From Nevskia sp. (GTDB taxonomy: Bacteria; Pseudomonadota; Gammaproteobacteria; Nevskiales; Nevskiaceae), in assembly GCA_021732745.1 (NCBI GenBank), contig JAKFUK010000005.1, forward strand, positions 124,001 to 188,000: 64,000 nt of DNA, given 5' to 3'. The translations under genes were made by a program, and so were the position numbers. The first letter of the stretch is position 1; every line of letters starts with the position of its first letter. Below the pieces are notes generated by a model. It did not search any database. It saw nothing but the letters and a program-made list of their open reading frames with translations, and was not told where the DNA came from. Below, piece by piece: positions 44,001-52,868 of this stretch.

Positions 44001-44941
44001 CGGGCCAGGTCGTTGATCTCGCGCTCGCCGGGCAGGAAGACCAGGGTGTCGCCGACTTTTCCGGACTGCCACAGGCTGTCGATGCCGGACGCGACCTGCC
44101 CTTCGAGATCGTCGTCCTGATCCGGCTCGCGGTAGCGCATCTCGACCGGATAAGTCCGGCCTTCGACCAGCAGGATCGGCGCGGGCTCGCCGCGACTGTT
44201 GGCGAAATGCTTGGCCAGCTTTTCCGGATCGAGTGTGGCCGAGGTGATGATCAGTTTCAGCTCCGGCCGGCGCGGCAGCAGGCGCTTCAGCCAGCCAAGC
44301 AGGAAGTCGATGTTCAGACTGCGCTCGTGGGCCTCGTCGATGATGATCGTGTCGTAGGCCAGCAGTTCGCGGTCGCGGGTCAGTTCGGCGAGCAGGATGC
44401 CGTCGGTCATCAGCTTGACCAGCGAACGCTCGGACATGCGGCGATCGAAACGGGTCTCGAAGCCGACCAGTTCGCCGACCTTGGTGTCGAGTTCACTGGC
44501 GATGCGGTTGGCCACACTGCGCGCTGCCAGACGGCGCGGCTGGGTATGGCCGATCAGGCCGCGCGTGCCGCGACCGAGTTCCAGGCAGAGCTTCGGCAGC
44601 TGGGTGGTCTTGCCAGAGCCGGTTTCGCCGCACAGCACCACCACCTGATGCTCGGCGATCGCTTTCAGCAGCTCGTCCTTGGCTTGGACGACCGGCAGCT
44701 CGGCCGGGTAGTTGATGGTTTCGGGCCGCAGCCGCAGACGGTTCTCGGCGGCCAGCAAGGCGGCTTCGACATCCTTCTCGAAGCGCGCCACATCGAACTT
44801 CGGATTGTTGCGGGCACCGGCCGCCGAACGACCGAGCCGCGCGGCGTCGCGCAGCAGCAATCGGTCGCGGATCAGGTCGAATCGGGCTTGCAGCGAGGGC
44901 GTGGCAGTCACGGGCGGCGGGACAGCGGGAGCAGCCGCCAT
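41093..44941 (-). CDS. hrpA: ATP-dependent RNA helicase HrpA
   Basis: A 1282-residue DEAH-box helicase, close to the usual 1300. Motifs: GETGSGKTT (105-113), DEAH (202-205), SAT in ITSATLD, and QRAGRCGRVGPG. OB-fold/HA2 regions and the long DUF3418 C-terminal domain follow. It acts on mRNA and stalled ribosomes in related bacteria. The start is the ATG at 44941; in-frame starts up to 45025 would add 28 residues without similarity to the family. Confidence 0.95.
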   Translation of the reverse strand: MAAAPAVPPPVTATPSLQARFDLIRDRLLLRDAARLGRSAAGARNNPKFDVARFEKDVEAALLAAENRLRLRPETINYPAELPVVQAKDELLKAIAEHQVVVLCGETGSGKTTQLPKLCLELGRGTRGLIGHTQPRRLAARSVANRIASELDTKVGELVGFETRFDRRMSERSLVKLMTDGILLAELTRDRELLAYDTIIIDEAHERSLNIDFLLGWLKRLLPRRPELKLIITSATLDPEKLAKHFANSRGEPAPILLVEGRTYPVEMRYREPDQDDDLEGQVASGIDSLWQSGKVGDTLVFLPGEREINDLARSLPGRFPRAEVLPLYSRLPAEKQDKVFSSGGAPRIVLATNVAETSVTVPGIRYVIDTGTARINRFSPRLGVQQLQIEAVSQAAANQRAGRCGRVGPGVCLRLYDEPNFVTRPPFTDPEILRANLAGVILQMATLGLGDVEEFPWLDAPEGRHIADGYRLLQTLGALDDDKRITPLGRELGRLPLDPRIARIAQAGRGTAHREHVWVLAAALSVQDPHDVPMDQQNAARLKHAEWRHPKSDYLTLLNLWARYQQWSANASNRQLRKLCKEHFVSYLRMEEWESVYKQILDMLGKQDADKPKTTQPLDKLYTDIHKCLLAGLIDNIGQKMPEKPEFNGPRGRRFKVFPGSVLSKKPPLWMMSAQLSQTSQLFARINAEIEPEWLADVAPHLVKRVLQDPVWHAERGEVTAMEVVTLFGMQVLRRARHYGKDEPAKAREIFIREALVRGDMPNKPAFLEKNLALCDEVRDKEARLRRPDLLADESQFFDFYDTLLPADICTTVGLKNGLRREPALQKQLLMGEADALKPGANADVASLFPDHLDLAGTRLCLSYSHDPGTDEDGVTFAIPIAQLFTLPAARFDWLVPGLLPAKIEALIRSLPMNLRRLCTPAAEYANAIANAANPSSGELLDAVCARFKDMNGVLLKPDDFAPAKLEAHLKPRLLLIAADGKPLGEAESLLALQQRFGGAARTELTKRAETSAEAKRWTREVVLDWDFGAMPAHIMVGAAKAYPALVSANERIGLKLFESAEAAAKAHAIGTQALLLARVADRLKDLARTARAKLGISLAQTGLSAEQLALQVAERAARSYWNPEAIRDEQAFHAALAKRGEFGREAAKRLEEVCAWLTTGMDLRKKLDTIAKPWPDANSDLRNQLQTLFAPGFIDQIPDDIWPRIGIYLKAATIRTDRLPHKPQRDLEMLAQLKPLLAKLPGPFRPARWVIEEWRVALFAQELKANGSPSAQKVQAALAA

Positions 44942-45038
44942 GATAAGTCGACAGCAGACCGCGCCCACGGTTGGCTTCAGGGTGACAGCACCGCACAATC
45001 CGACGGCATAACTTGGATACATCATTCAGGGGAACCCG

Positions 45039-46052
45039 ATGCCGCTCTTTACCTGCGTCCACAAGCCCTGCCGGATCAGCCTGCGCTGGGGCGAGGCGGC
45101 AATCTGCCCGCTGCACAAATCAGCGTTGACGCCGCGCGAGGACAGTTCGCTGGCCGTCGACTGGGCGACCGGTTGTGCGCCGCATGCGAAGAAGAAGGCG
45201 TTCAAGAACACGACCTTCCGCTTGACTAGCTTCATGCCGGCGACCCAGCGCGGTCTGTTCGACCTCGGCATGAGCGGTGCCGGCCCGCAGATCAGCATCA
45301 CCGTGCTCGTGTATCCGACGTTCACGATGCCGACGCTCGACATCGACAAGGTGCCGCAGATGTTGCGCGAAGGTTTCGCGAAGCTGAAGCCGTGGACTGC
45401 GGACAAGCAATTGAAGTGGAAGAACGAGCAGCAGGCAGCGATTGACGGCATCTGGAATGCCTCGCCGTTCCGGCTGCGACTGAGTCGACCGGGCTGGGGC
45501 GTCATCGACTACAAGCCGCAATTCAATCTGCGTTTCACCGCGAATCCAAGAGATGCCCACATCATTGCCGACATCGAAAAGGCGCCGCCGATCATCCCGG
45601 AGATGTTCAACTGCGGCGGCTCGCGGCTGAATCTGGCGCAGATCATCAGCGGCAATCCCAAGGCGGTCAGCAGTGCTGCATTGAACTCGCAATCGGGGCG
45701 GCCGGTGGGCATGAACTCCAGCCTGCTCGGCATCAAGATGGACGAGGTGGTCGTTCAGTACAACATCGTGGCGCATGAATACGGCCACATGATCGGCCTG
45801 CCCGACGAGTACAACGCCGGTGGCGAGATCAAGAAGGACGGTGACCTGAGAAGCAACGCCTACGCCATCCATTGCAGCGCGACCAACAAGCTGGCCCTCA
45901 GTGCGGGCCAGCAGTGGGAGTGGAACAAGCGCACCATGAGCCTGATGTCGATTGGCAACGAACTGCGGGCGCGGCACCTGATCACGATCTGGGAAGCGGT
46001 CACCGTCGCGACGGCAAATTTCACGAAACCGCAGGACTGGACCATCGTCTGA
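45039..46052 (+). CDS. Metzincin-motif putative metalloprotease of unknown role
   Basis: A 337-residue protein with a strong ribosome site (AGGGGAA) and no signal peptide. The zinc motif HEYGHMIGLPDEY matches HExxHxxGxxD (His246, Glu247, His250, Gly253, Asp256), the metzincin arrangement with aspartate as third ligand, as in snapalysin. The N-terminal 30 residues carry clustered Cys and His (C6VHKPC11, C23PLH26) that could bind another metal. The middle has RLSRPGWGVIDYKPQFNLRF and a long beta-rich stretch. I do not recognise a close family. Lack of a Sec signal plus a protease domain would fit a substrate of another secretion system, but none is encoded nearby. Confidence 0.7.
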   Translation: MPLFTCVHKPCRISLRWGEAAICPLHKSALTPREDSSLAVDWATGCAPHAKKKAFKNTTFRLTSFMPATQRGLFDLGMSGAGPQISITVLVYPTFTMPTLDIDKVPQMLREGFAKLKPWTADKQLKWKNEQQAAIDGIWNASPFRLRLSRPGWGVIDYKPQFNLRFTANPRDAHIIADIEKAPPIIPEMFNCGGSRLNLAQIISGNPKAVSSAALNSQSGRPVGMNSSLLGIKMDEVVVQYNIVAHEYGHMIGLPDEYNAGGEIKKDGDLRSNAYAIHCSATNKLALSAGQQWEWNKRTMSLMSIGNELRARHLITIWEAVTVATANFTKPQDWTIV

Positions 46053-46367
46053 GCGTGGTCGCTTGCGGCGGTGCCATCGGTCGTGACCCGGTTTGAAATG
46101 TGGTCGTGATGCTTCGCACAAAGGTCACAAAGAACACCAAGAAAATCAATCCACTCCATCAGATCGACGTCTTTCCGGGTGGCCTTTGTGTAGGTCGTGC
46201 GACACCGCTTCATCGCCATTTCAAAGGGATGCACTGCCAACGGGTGAGCCATGCGCCAATGCATCGGCAGCAAAGGCCCGCCAGCGCCTGCTGCAAACGC
46301 CCGAAGCTTGCAGGATCGCGGCATGGCGGTTGAAATCGCCGCCTCGATCACGGCGAGTCGACAGGCA
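46053..46367. other. Intergenic region before the epimerase gene
   Basis: 315 bp with a degenerate palindromic repeat at 46116-46192. I see no convincing gene or terminator in it. Confidence 0.5.
46116..46192. repeat. Palindromic intergenic repeat (copy F, degenerate)
   Basis: GCACAAAGGTCACAAAGAACACC at the left and GGTGGCCTTTGTGTAG at the right keep the CACAAAG/CTTTGTG pairing of copy D, but the interior is eroded. Confidence 0.5.
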
Positions 46368-47378
46368 ATGAAGGTACTGGTCACCGGCAGCAGCGGCCAT
46401 CTCGGCGATGCCTTGATCCGAACGCTGCGGGCGCGCGGCGATGAGGTCATCGGCATCGATATCCAGCCTTCTCCGTATACCGATCATGTCGGCTCGATCA
46501 GCGACCCCGCATTCGTCGAGCGCTGCATGGCCGGCATCGACGCGGTGCTGCACAGCGCGACGCTGCACAAGCCGCATGTCGAAACCCATACGCGGCAGCA
46601 GTTCGTCGACACCAACATCAGCGGCACGCTGACCCTGCTGGAAGCGGCCGCGCGCTGCCGCGTTCGCGCCTTCGTCCATACCAGCACCACCAGCGCCTTC
46701 GGTGCCGCGCTGACGCCGCCGCCGGATGCACCGGCCGCGTGGATCACCGAAGACGTGGTGCCGGTATCGAAGAACATCTACGGCGCGACCAAGCTGGCAG
46801 CGGAGGATCTGTGCCAGCTTTTTCATCGGCTGGAACGGCTGCCCTGCATCGTGCTGCGCACCTCGCGCTTCTTCCTCGAAGCCGATGACGCGGCGGACGC
46901 GCGCGCGGCCTACGTCGATGCCAATCTGAAGCTCAACGAATTCCTGCATCGCCGGGTCGAGATCGAGGATGTCGTCAGCGCCCATCTGCTGGCGATCGAG
47001 CGCGCGTCGGCGATCGGCTTCGGCCGCTACATCATCAGCGCCACCACGCCATTCACGCCGGACGATGCCGCCGCCCTGCGCCGCGATCCGGCCGCCGTGC
47101 TGCGCGAACGGGTGCCGCAGTACGAAGCTGTTTACGCAAGGCGCGGCTGGCGGATGACCGATAGCCTCGATCGGGTCTACGACAACGCCCTCGCTCGTCG
47201 CCAGCTCGGCTGGCAGCCGCGCTGGGATTTCGCCGCGCTGATCGCCCGCCTCGAAGCGGGCCATGACTATCGCAGCGCACTGGCGCTGGCCATCGGCCGC
47301 AAGCCCTACCATCCGGTGCCGCTGGCGGGCGACGGTCCGTATCCGGTCGGCATGGCCCATGCTTCGCCCCGTTCCTGA
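46368..47378 (+). CDS. NAD-dependent epimerase/dehydratase (extended SDR)
   Basis: A 336-residue extended short-chain dehydrogenase. The Rossmann motif is VTGSSGHLG (5-13), NTSG-type NTSG is replaced by DTNISGTL, HTSTTSAFG precedes the active-site YGATK (Tyr/Lys pair, about 142-146), and a C-terminal substrate lobe follows. The substrate (nucleotide sugar or other) cannot be read. The start ATG at 46368 fits the Rossmann strand; an in-frame ATG at 46323 would add 15 residues. It overlaps the permease start and is likely cotranscribed with it. Confidence 0.85.
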   Translation: MKVLVTGSSGHLGDALIRTLRARGDEVIGIDIQPSPYTDHVGSISDPAFVERCMAGIDAVLHSATLHKPHVETHTRQQFVDTNISGTLTLLEAAARCRVRAFVHTSTTSAFGAALTPPPDAPAAWITEDVVPVSKNIYGATKLAAEDLCQLFHRLERLPCIVLRTSRFFLEADDAADARAAYVDANLKLNEFLHRRVEIEDVVSAHLLAIERASAIGFGRYIISATTPFTPDDAAALRRDPAAVLRERVPQYEAVYARRGWRMTDSLDRVYDNALARRQLGWQPRWDFAALIARLEAGHDYRSALALAIGRKPYHPVPLAGDGPYPVGMAHASPRS

Positions 47379-48975
47379 TCCTTCCCGTCCTGCCCGATCC
47401 GTGTCGACCACCCTTCCCGCCTTCGTCCGCGGCGACCTCGACGGCTTCGTCGGTCTGGCGCTCGACAACCTCGTGTTGCTGCTGCTGATTTCCGCACTCT
47501 GCCGCTACCTGCTCGGCTTCGACGACGCCCTGCTGCTCGGCACCGTGCTGCCCGGTGCGGCGGTGTCGCTCCTGGTCGGCAATCTGTTTTTTGCCTGGCA
47601 GGCGCGGCGGCTGGCGGCGCGCGAAGGCCGGGACGATGTCTGCGCGCTGCCGTTCGGCTTGAACACGATCACCGTGTTCTCGTTCGTGTTCCTGGTGATG
47701 CTGCCGGCCAAGCTGGCGGCGATCGCTGCCGGCAGTGCCGATCCGGCCCGCGCCGCCTGGCAGGCCGGGCTCTTGGCCTGCTTCGGCACCGGCGTGATCG
47801 AGTTCGCGGGCGCGTTCGCTGCTGGCTGGGTGCGCCGCCACACGCCGCGGGCAGCGTTGCTGTCGACACTCGCTGGGCTGGCGCTGGCCTTCATTGCGCT
47901 CGGCTTTCTGATGCGCGCCTACGCCCATCCGCTGATCGGCATCGTCACGCTCACCGTGGTGCTGATCGGCTACTTCGGCCGCGTGAAATTGCGCGGCGGG
48001 CTGCCGGTCGGCGTGGTCGTGGTACTGCTCGGAATTGCGCTGGGCTGGACGCTCGGATTGGCCCCGACCGGCCCGCCGCCACCGCCTCCGAAGCTGTCGC
48101 TGCCGGTACCGGTACTTGGCGCGCTGTGGCAAAGCCTGAGCGTCGATCAGTTCCTGAGCTACGCCGCCGTGATCGTGCCGATGGGCCTGATCTCGGTGGT
48201 CGGCTCGATGCAGAACCTGGAATCGGCGGAGGCGGCGGGGGATCGCTACGACACCCGCTCGTCGCTGGCTGTCAACGGCATCGCCACCCTGGTCGCGAGC
48301 GCCTTCGGCTCCTGCTTCCCGACCACGCTGTACATCGGCCATCCCGGCTGGAAAGCGATGGGCGCGCGCGCCGGTTATTCGAGCTTGAGCGGCGTGTTCA
48401 TCGCGCTGCTCTGCTTCAGCGGCACCATCGCCCACGTCGCCTGGGCGGTGCCGATCGACGCCGGCATCGCCATCCTCTTGTGGATCGGCATCGTCATGAG
48501 CGTGCAGGCGTTCGATGCGACGCCGCGCGCGCACTTTCCGGCCGTGGTCGTCGGCTTGCTGCCGGGCTTGGCGATGTGGGGCGCGCTGATGTTGAAGGCT
48601 GGATTGCGCGCGGCCGGTGCCGGCAGCGAAGGCGGACCGGGCATCACCGAAGCGCTGCTGCCGGCGTTTCATGCGGCCGATGTCTGGGCCGAAGGGGCTT
48701 TCGCGCTCGAACAAGGTGTCGTATTCAGCGCCATGATCCTGTCGGCGGCGACGGTGGCGATCATCGAGCGCAAGTTCGCCACCGCCGCGATCTGGATGCT
48801 GGTTGCGGCGGCGCTGTCGGCGACCGGGCTGATGCATTCCTTCCGCTACACCGGTGCCGACACGGTGCTCAGCCTGCAACCGGCCTGGACCTTCGGCAGC
48901 GCCTATCTGGCAGCGGCGGCGGTGCTGATCGCGGCACGCTGGCTCACCGTGGCCGATGACAGCGGCGGACATTGA
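47359..48975 (+). CDS. NCS2-like nucleobase permease
   Basis: A 538-residue membrane protein with about 12-14 helices. [71 protein letters not shown] and [25 protein letters not shown] resemble the NCS2 uracil/xanthine permeases (SMQNxExAxxxGD and the helix-8/10 loops). The PPPPPP linker (about 238-243) between halves is unusual. The ATG at 47359 overlaps the epimerase gene by 20 bp; a GTG at 47401 is an alternative. The substrate is unknown. Confidence 0.8.
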   Translation: MLRPVPDPSRPARSVSTTLPAFVRGDLDGFVGLALDNLVLLLLISALCRYLLGFDDALLLGTVLPGAAVSLLVGNLFFAWQARRLAAREGRDDVCALPFGLNTITVFSFVFLVMLPAKLAAIAAGSADPARAAWQAGLLACFGTGVIEFAGAFAAGWVRRHTPRAALLSTLAGLALAFIALGFLMRAYAHPLIGIVTLTVVLIGYFGRVKLRGGLPVGVVVVLLGIALGWTLGLAPTGPPPPPPKLSLPVPVLGALWQSLSVDQFLSYAAVIVPMGLISVVGSMQNLESAEAAGDRYDTRSSLAVNGIATLVASAFGSCFPTTLYIGHPGWKAMGARAGYSSLSGVFIALLCFSGTIAHVAWAVPIDAGIAILLWIGIVMSVQAFDATPRAHFPAVVVGLLPGLAMWGALMLKAGLRAAGAGSEGGPGITEALLPAFHAADVWAEGAFALEQGVVFSAMILSAATVAIIERKFATAAIWMLVAAALSATGLMHSFRYTGADTVLSLQPAWTFGSAYLAAAAVLIAARWLTVADDSGGH

Positions 48976-49013
48976 TCGACTACGCTGACGCCGTTCCCGA
49001 TCCGGTTGCCCCG

Positions 49014-50405
49014 ATGGCTGCTGCGCCGTCCCGCCTGCATGAACTGCTGCTCGCCGAAGCCCTGCGGCTGCGCGGGGCGCGGCAGCCGCTGCCGGCCGAT
49101 GCGCCGGAAACCCTGCGTCTGGCCGCGAAGGCCGCAAGCCCGGAAGCGCGGCTGCTGGCCTGGAGCGCGCTGCAAGCCGGGAGCCAACCGCTGCGCGATG
49201 CCAATGCGACGGCGCTACGCCTGCTGTTGCAGCTCGGCGGACTGGCGATGCTGATGACCGCCCTCACCGCTGGTGGCTCGCTGAGTCTGCTGCTGGGCGG
49301 CGACGGGCCGATCAATGTCAGCGCCCTGCTCGCCGGATCGCTGGTCTGGCCGCTGGCCATGCTGGTTCTGTGGGCGCTGCTGCGGCTGCGCCCGGCGTCG
49401 GCGCCGGACGGCGGCTGGCTGCAAGCGCTGCTCGCCAAACTGCTGCGGCGGCTCGCACCCGGCACTGCCGCCTTGCTGGCCCTGCTGGCGCGCGGGGCTT
49501 TCGGGGTCTGGGCGCGCAGCCTGCTGCTGCATCTGCTCTGGGCCGGCGCTTTCGTCGGGATGATCGCGGCCTGTGCGTTCCGCTTCACCTTCCAGCAGTA
49601 CGATTTCCTGCTGCAAACCACCTTGCTGACCGCGCCGAATCTGGACGCCGTACAGCAAGCGCTTGGCCTGCTGCCGTCGCTGCTCGGCTGGCCGCCGCCG
49701 GCCTCCGATCTGCCGCCGGACGCGGCCCGGCGCGCCTGGGGCCTGTTCGTGATCGCCTGTCTGATCGCCTACGGCCTGCTGCCGCGATTGCTCGCGGCGG
49801 CGCTTTCGGCGCTGCTGGCGCGGCGGGTGCTGGGCCGTCCGATGCTGGATTTGTCGCAGCCGTTCTGGGTCGATCTGCTGCTGCGCATCGGCCGCGCGGC
49901 GGTTGTCGCCACGCCGCAGGGCGCGCCGGCACCGGCGCAGGTCGCGCGGCCGGCGGCACCGGCTTCCGGGCCGGATGAGCGACCGGTCGGCCGCCACGTC
50001 GCCATCGTTCGGCTGGAACCGGAAGCGGTGTCGGAAACCCGCGCAACCAGCGACTTCTGGCCGGCACTCGATCTCGGCAGCATTGCCGGCCGCGACGATC
50101 TGCGCCGCGTGGCGGCTGATCTGGCAGCGATGAGCGCGCGGCCGGCGCGGCTGCTGGTGGTCGCCTCGCTGCTGCGCACGCCGGATCGCGGCGCAGTGGC
50201 CGGTCTTCAGGCGCTGAGCGCGGCCGCCGCGGCCCCGCTCACCGTGCTGCTCGCCGATCGCAAAGCTTGCACGCAGCGCGGCAGCGATGCCGCGCTGCGG
50301 GAAGCGGACTGGCATCGCCATGCGGCCGATGCCAGCGCGGAACAGGTACGGATCGGCGAACTGGCGGCGCTGTTGCAGCGGCCGCTGCCGGAGCTGGGCG
50401 AATGA
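49014..50405 (+). CDS. DUF2868 membrane protein
   Basis: A 463-residue protein with four to five membrane helices (about 70-290) and a soluble, Ala-rich C-terminal domain. The LLAEALRLRG start, AFRFTFQQYDFLLQTTLL loop and PARLLVVASLLRTPDRGAVAGL are features of DUF2868. In many proteobacteria this family is encoded next to a DUF3482 GTPase, as here. I use the ATG at 49014; a TTG at 48972 overlapping the permease stop would add 14 residues. Confidence 0.82.
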   Translation: MAAAPSRLHELLLAEALRLRGARQPLPADAPETLRLAAKAASPEARLLAWSALQAGSQPLRDANATALRLLLQLGGLAMLMTALTAGGSLSLLLGGDGPINVSALLAGSLVWPLAMLVLWALLRLRPASAPDGGWLQALLAKLLRRLAPGTAALLALLARGAFGVWARSLLLHLLWAGAFVGMIAACAFRFTFQQYDFLLQTTLLTAPNLDAVQQALGLLPSLLGWPPPASDLPPDAARRAWGLFVIACLIAYGLLPRLLAAALSALLARRVLGRPMLDLSQPFWVDLLLRIGRAAVVATPQGAPAPAQVARPAAPASGPDERPVGRHVAIVRLEPEAVSETRATSDFWPALDLGSIAGRDDLRRVAADLAAMSARPARLLVVASLLRTPDRGAVAGLQALSAAAAAPLTVLLADRKACTQRGSDAALREADWHRHAADASAEQVRIGELAALLQRPLPELGE

Positions 50406-51751
50406 CCACGCTGCGCCTCGCCGTGGTCGGTCACACCAACGTCGGCAAGACCTCGCTGCTGCGGACGCTGGCGCGCATCACCCGCTTCGGCACCGTGGCC
50501 GATGCGCCGGCCACGACCCGGCAGGCGGAAAGCCTCAGCCTGTTCGAGTCCGCCGCCGGATGTTTGAGCCTGACCGACACGCCCGGCCTCGAACGTGCCG
50601 GCGAACTGCTGGAACGGGTCGAAGCGCAGCCCCAGCGGCGCGCCGACGGCTGGGCCGCGATCACGGCGGTGATCGACGATCCCGCCTGGAAACCGGCGTT
50701 CGAGCAGGAAGCCCGGGTGCTGTGCGAAGTGCAGACGGCCGACGCGCTGATCGTGGTCATCGACGCCCGCGAACCGGTGCTCGGCAAGTATCTCGATGAA
50801 CTGGCGCTGCTCGCCGCCTGCGGCCGGCCGATGGTGATCCTGCTCAACTTCACTGCCGGCCGCGACAGCCGCGAGCGCGACTGGCGCGAAGCACTGGCCA
50901 GACTCGGCCAGCATCTGGTGGTGGCTTTCGACGTGGTGCTGGCCGACTGGCCCAGCGAACGCCAGTTGTACGAGCGCCTGCGCGTGCTGCTGCCAGCCTG
51001 GACGGCGCTGTTCGACGCCCTGATTGCCGAGCGCGAGCAGCACCGCGACTGGCGGCGGCAGACCGGCGCGCAGCGCATCGCGGTGCTCCTGCTGCGCCTC
51101 GCCGCGCACGAGATTCGGGTGCCGCAGGGCGATGCCGCGAAGCGGGCAGCGGCGATCGAGGCCTCGAAAAGCTGGGCGCGCGAGCAGGAAGCGCAACTGG
51201 TCGAAACCCTGGTGCGGCTGCACGGCCACGATCTCGGCCTGCTGCAACTTCCCGAACTGCTGGACGCCGACGGCCGCTGGACCGCCGATCTGTTTGCAGC
51301 GGAAACCCTGCTGCGCGCCGGTGCCGACGGCCTCGGGCCGATCGCCGGTGGCGCGCTGGCCGGTGCGGGCATCGACGCGGCCGTCGGCGGGCTGTCCTTC
51401 GGCACCGGTGCTGCGCTCGGGGCGGCGGGTGGCGCGCTGGTGGCGCTGCGCAATCCGCTGAAGCTGGCCTGGCGACGCCATGTCGGCGGCGAGGACACCG
51501 TGCAGATTGCCGACACCGTCATCCGCGCGCTGCTGGCGCGCAATCTCGGCTTGCTCGCGCTGCTGGCACGGCGCGGTCATGGCGCGGTGCAACCGCTGGC
51601 GGCCGAGCCTGCGGCACCCGATATCGGCGGCATCTGGTCCGCGATCCGCTCGCGCCTGCTGGCCGCACGCAGCGGCGGTGCGGCGATGGTCGACGATCCG
51701 GAAAGTGCTGCGCCGAAAGCGGTGGCCGAGCTGACTGCGGCGCTGCTATAG
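50402..51751 (+). CDS. DUF3482 GTPase (Era/TrmE-like G domain)
   Basis: A 449-residue GTP-binding protein. The G1 loop is VVGHTNVGKTSLLRTL (8-23), G2 lies in ATTRQAE, G3 is LTDTPGLE, and NFTAG may serve as a degenerate G4. A glycine-rich membrane-active segment (IAGGALAGAGIDAAVGGLSFGTGAALGAAGGALVAL) lies near residue 330, as in membrane-bound GTPases. Its ATG overlaps the DUF2868 stop (ATGA), so the two are probably made as a pair. The cellular role is unknown. Confidence 0.87.
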   Translation: MTTLRLAVVGHTNVGKTSLLRTLARITRFGTVADAPATTRQAESLSLFESAAGCLSLTDTPGLERAGELLERVEAQPQRRADGWAAITAVIDDPAWKPAFEQEARVLCEVQTADALIVVIDAREPVLGKYLDELALLAACGRPMVILLNFTAGRDSRERDWREALARLGQHLVVAFDVVLADWPSERQLYERLRVLLPAWTALFDALIAEREQHRDWRRQTGAQRIAVLLLRLAAHEIRVPQGDAAKRAAAIEASKSWAREQEAQLVETLVRLHGHDLGLLQLPELLDADGRWTADLFAAETLLRAGADGLGPIAGGALAGAGIDAAVGGLSFGTGAALGAAGGALVALRNPLKLAWRRHVGGEDTVQIADTVIRALLARNLGLLALLARRGHGAVQPLAAEPAAPDIGGIWSAIRSRLLAARSGGAAMVDDPESAAPKAVAELTAALL

Positions 51752-51753
51752 CC

Positions 51754-52710
51754 TCAGCGATAGCGCAGCCCGATGTGAATGCTGAAATCCGGCGACGAGC
51801 TGACCAGCACGTCTTCCTGCACGCCAAGATCGAGCTGCAGCTTCGGCGCGAGGTCGATCCGGCCGCCGAAACTCAGCTGGCCGCCCGGACGGTCAAGCCC
51901 ATTGAGGCCGGAATCCTGGTGCAGCGCCGTGTGGCCGTTGAACTGCACCAGCAAGGCCACCGGCCGCCAGATGCGATAGCCGACGGCCGCGCCGCCCAGC
52001 GCCACGAACTGCTGCTGCTGCGCGCCGATCACCTCGTTCTGGCCGCTGTACGAAGCGCCGGCCGAGACATAACCGAACCAGTTCGCGGCACCGTGAAAGG
52101 GGTTGAAGTCGAACCACAACGCGCCACCGGCATTGCCGCCGTGCAGGCGGCTGCTGCGGCCGGTCGGCAGCTTGGCCAGCACCCGGAAGGCGAAATCCTC
52201 GCGCAGCCGGAAACCGGCGCTGAGTTCGACATCGCCGATGCCGTTGGCGCCTTCGTCCTCGTTGATCCGGGTTTCGCCGTCGACCACGTACTGCACCAGG
52301 TACCGGTTCTGGCGCACCTGCTCGCGGCCGCCGTTCGGCAGGCCGAAGGCGTCGTGCCAGCCTTCGATGACGCTGTCGAGCGCGCCGCCACCGGTGAACA
52401 GCAGCGGCAGGTCGACGCCGAGTTCCACCCCTTCGGCGATTCCGCGCCGGAAGCCGAAGCTCACCCGCTGGGTTTCGGCGTCGATGGTCAGCGCTTCGCG
52501 CGCGTTCGCCTGCGTCACGTACTCGTTGCTCCAGTCCACGGTGAAGCGGGTGGCGAGCTGGCCCGCGTCGAGCACCCGCGCTTCGCCAAGCGTCGGCAAG
52601 GTGGCGCTGCGGCTCAGCGTGGCTTCGTTGCGAATCGCGAAACCGGGTTCGGCGGCTGCCAGCAGCGGCAGCAGGCAGGCGAGGGCAGGCAGCAGTGCGC
52701 GAAGAGTCAT
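51754..52710 (-). CDS. DUF3187 family outer-membrane protein
   Basis: A 318-residue beta-barrel-like protein with a signal peptide (cleaved near LLAAAEPG, residue 21). Alternating hydrophobic strands, GVELGVDLPLLFTGGGALDSVIEGWHDAFGLPNGGR, and the terminal strand FSIHIGLRYR fit a small outer-membrane barrel of the DUF3187 family. The chosen ATG at 52710 gives a clean signal peptide. It is convergent with the GTPase gene, 2 bp apart. Confidence 0.82.
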   Translation of the reverse strand: MTLRALLPALACLLPLLAAAEPGFAIRNEATLSRSATLPTLGEARVLDAGQLATRFTVDWSNEYVTQANAREALTIDAETQRVSFGFRRGIAEGVELGVDLPLLFTGGGALDSVIEGWHDAFGLPNGGREQVRQNRYLVQYVVDGETRINEDEGANGIGDVELSAGFRLREDFAFRVLAKLPTGRSSRLHGGNAGGALWFDFNPFHGAANWFGYVSAGASYSGQNEVIGAQQQQFVALGGAAVGYRIWRPVALLVQFNGHTALHQDSGLNGLDRPGGQLSFGGRIDLAPKLQLDLGVQEDVLVSSSPDFSIHIGLRYR

Positions 52711-52868
52711 GGCGGGCGAAGGGATCAAGTTCGACGCGAGGATAGAACAGCCGGGCCGACACTGGCCCGACATCATGTTTCGCGAGCTCGAAAAACCGTC
52801 GAAATGGGAGCTTTCGACACTGGCGGCGAGCGGGGGCGTCCGTCCCCGACACCACAGGAGAAGCCGAC

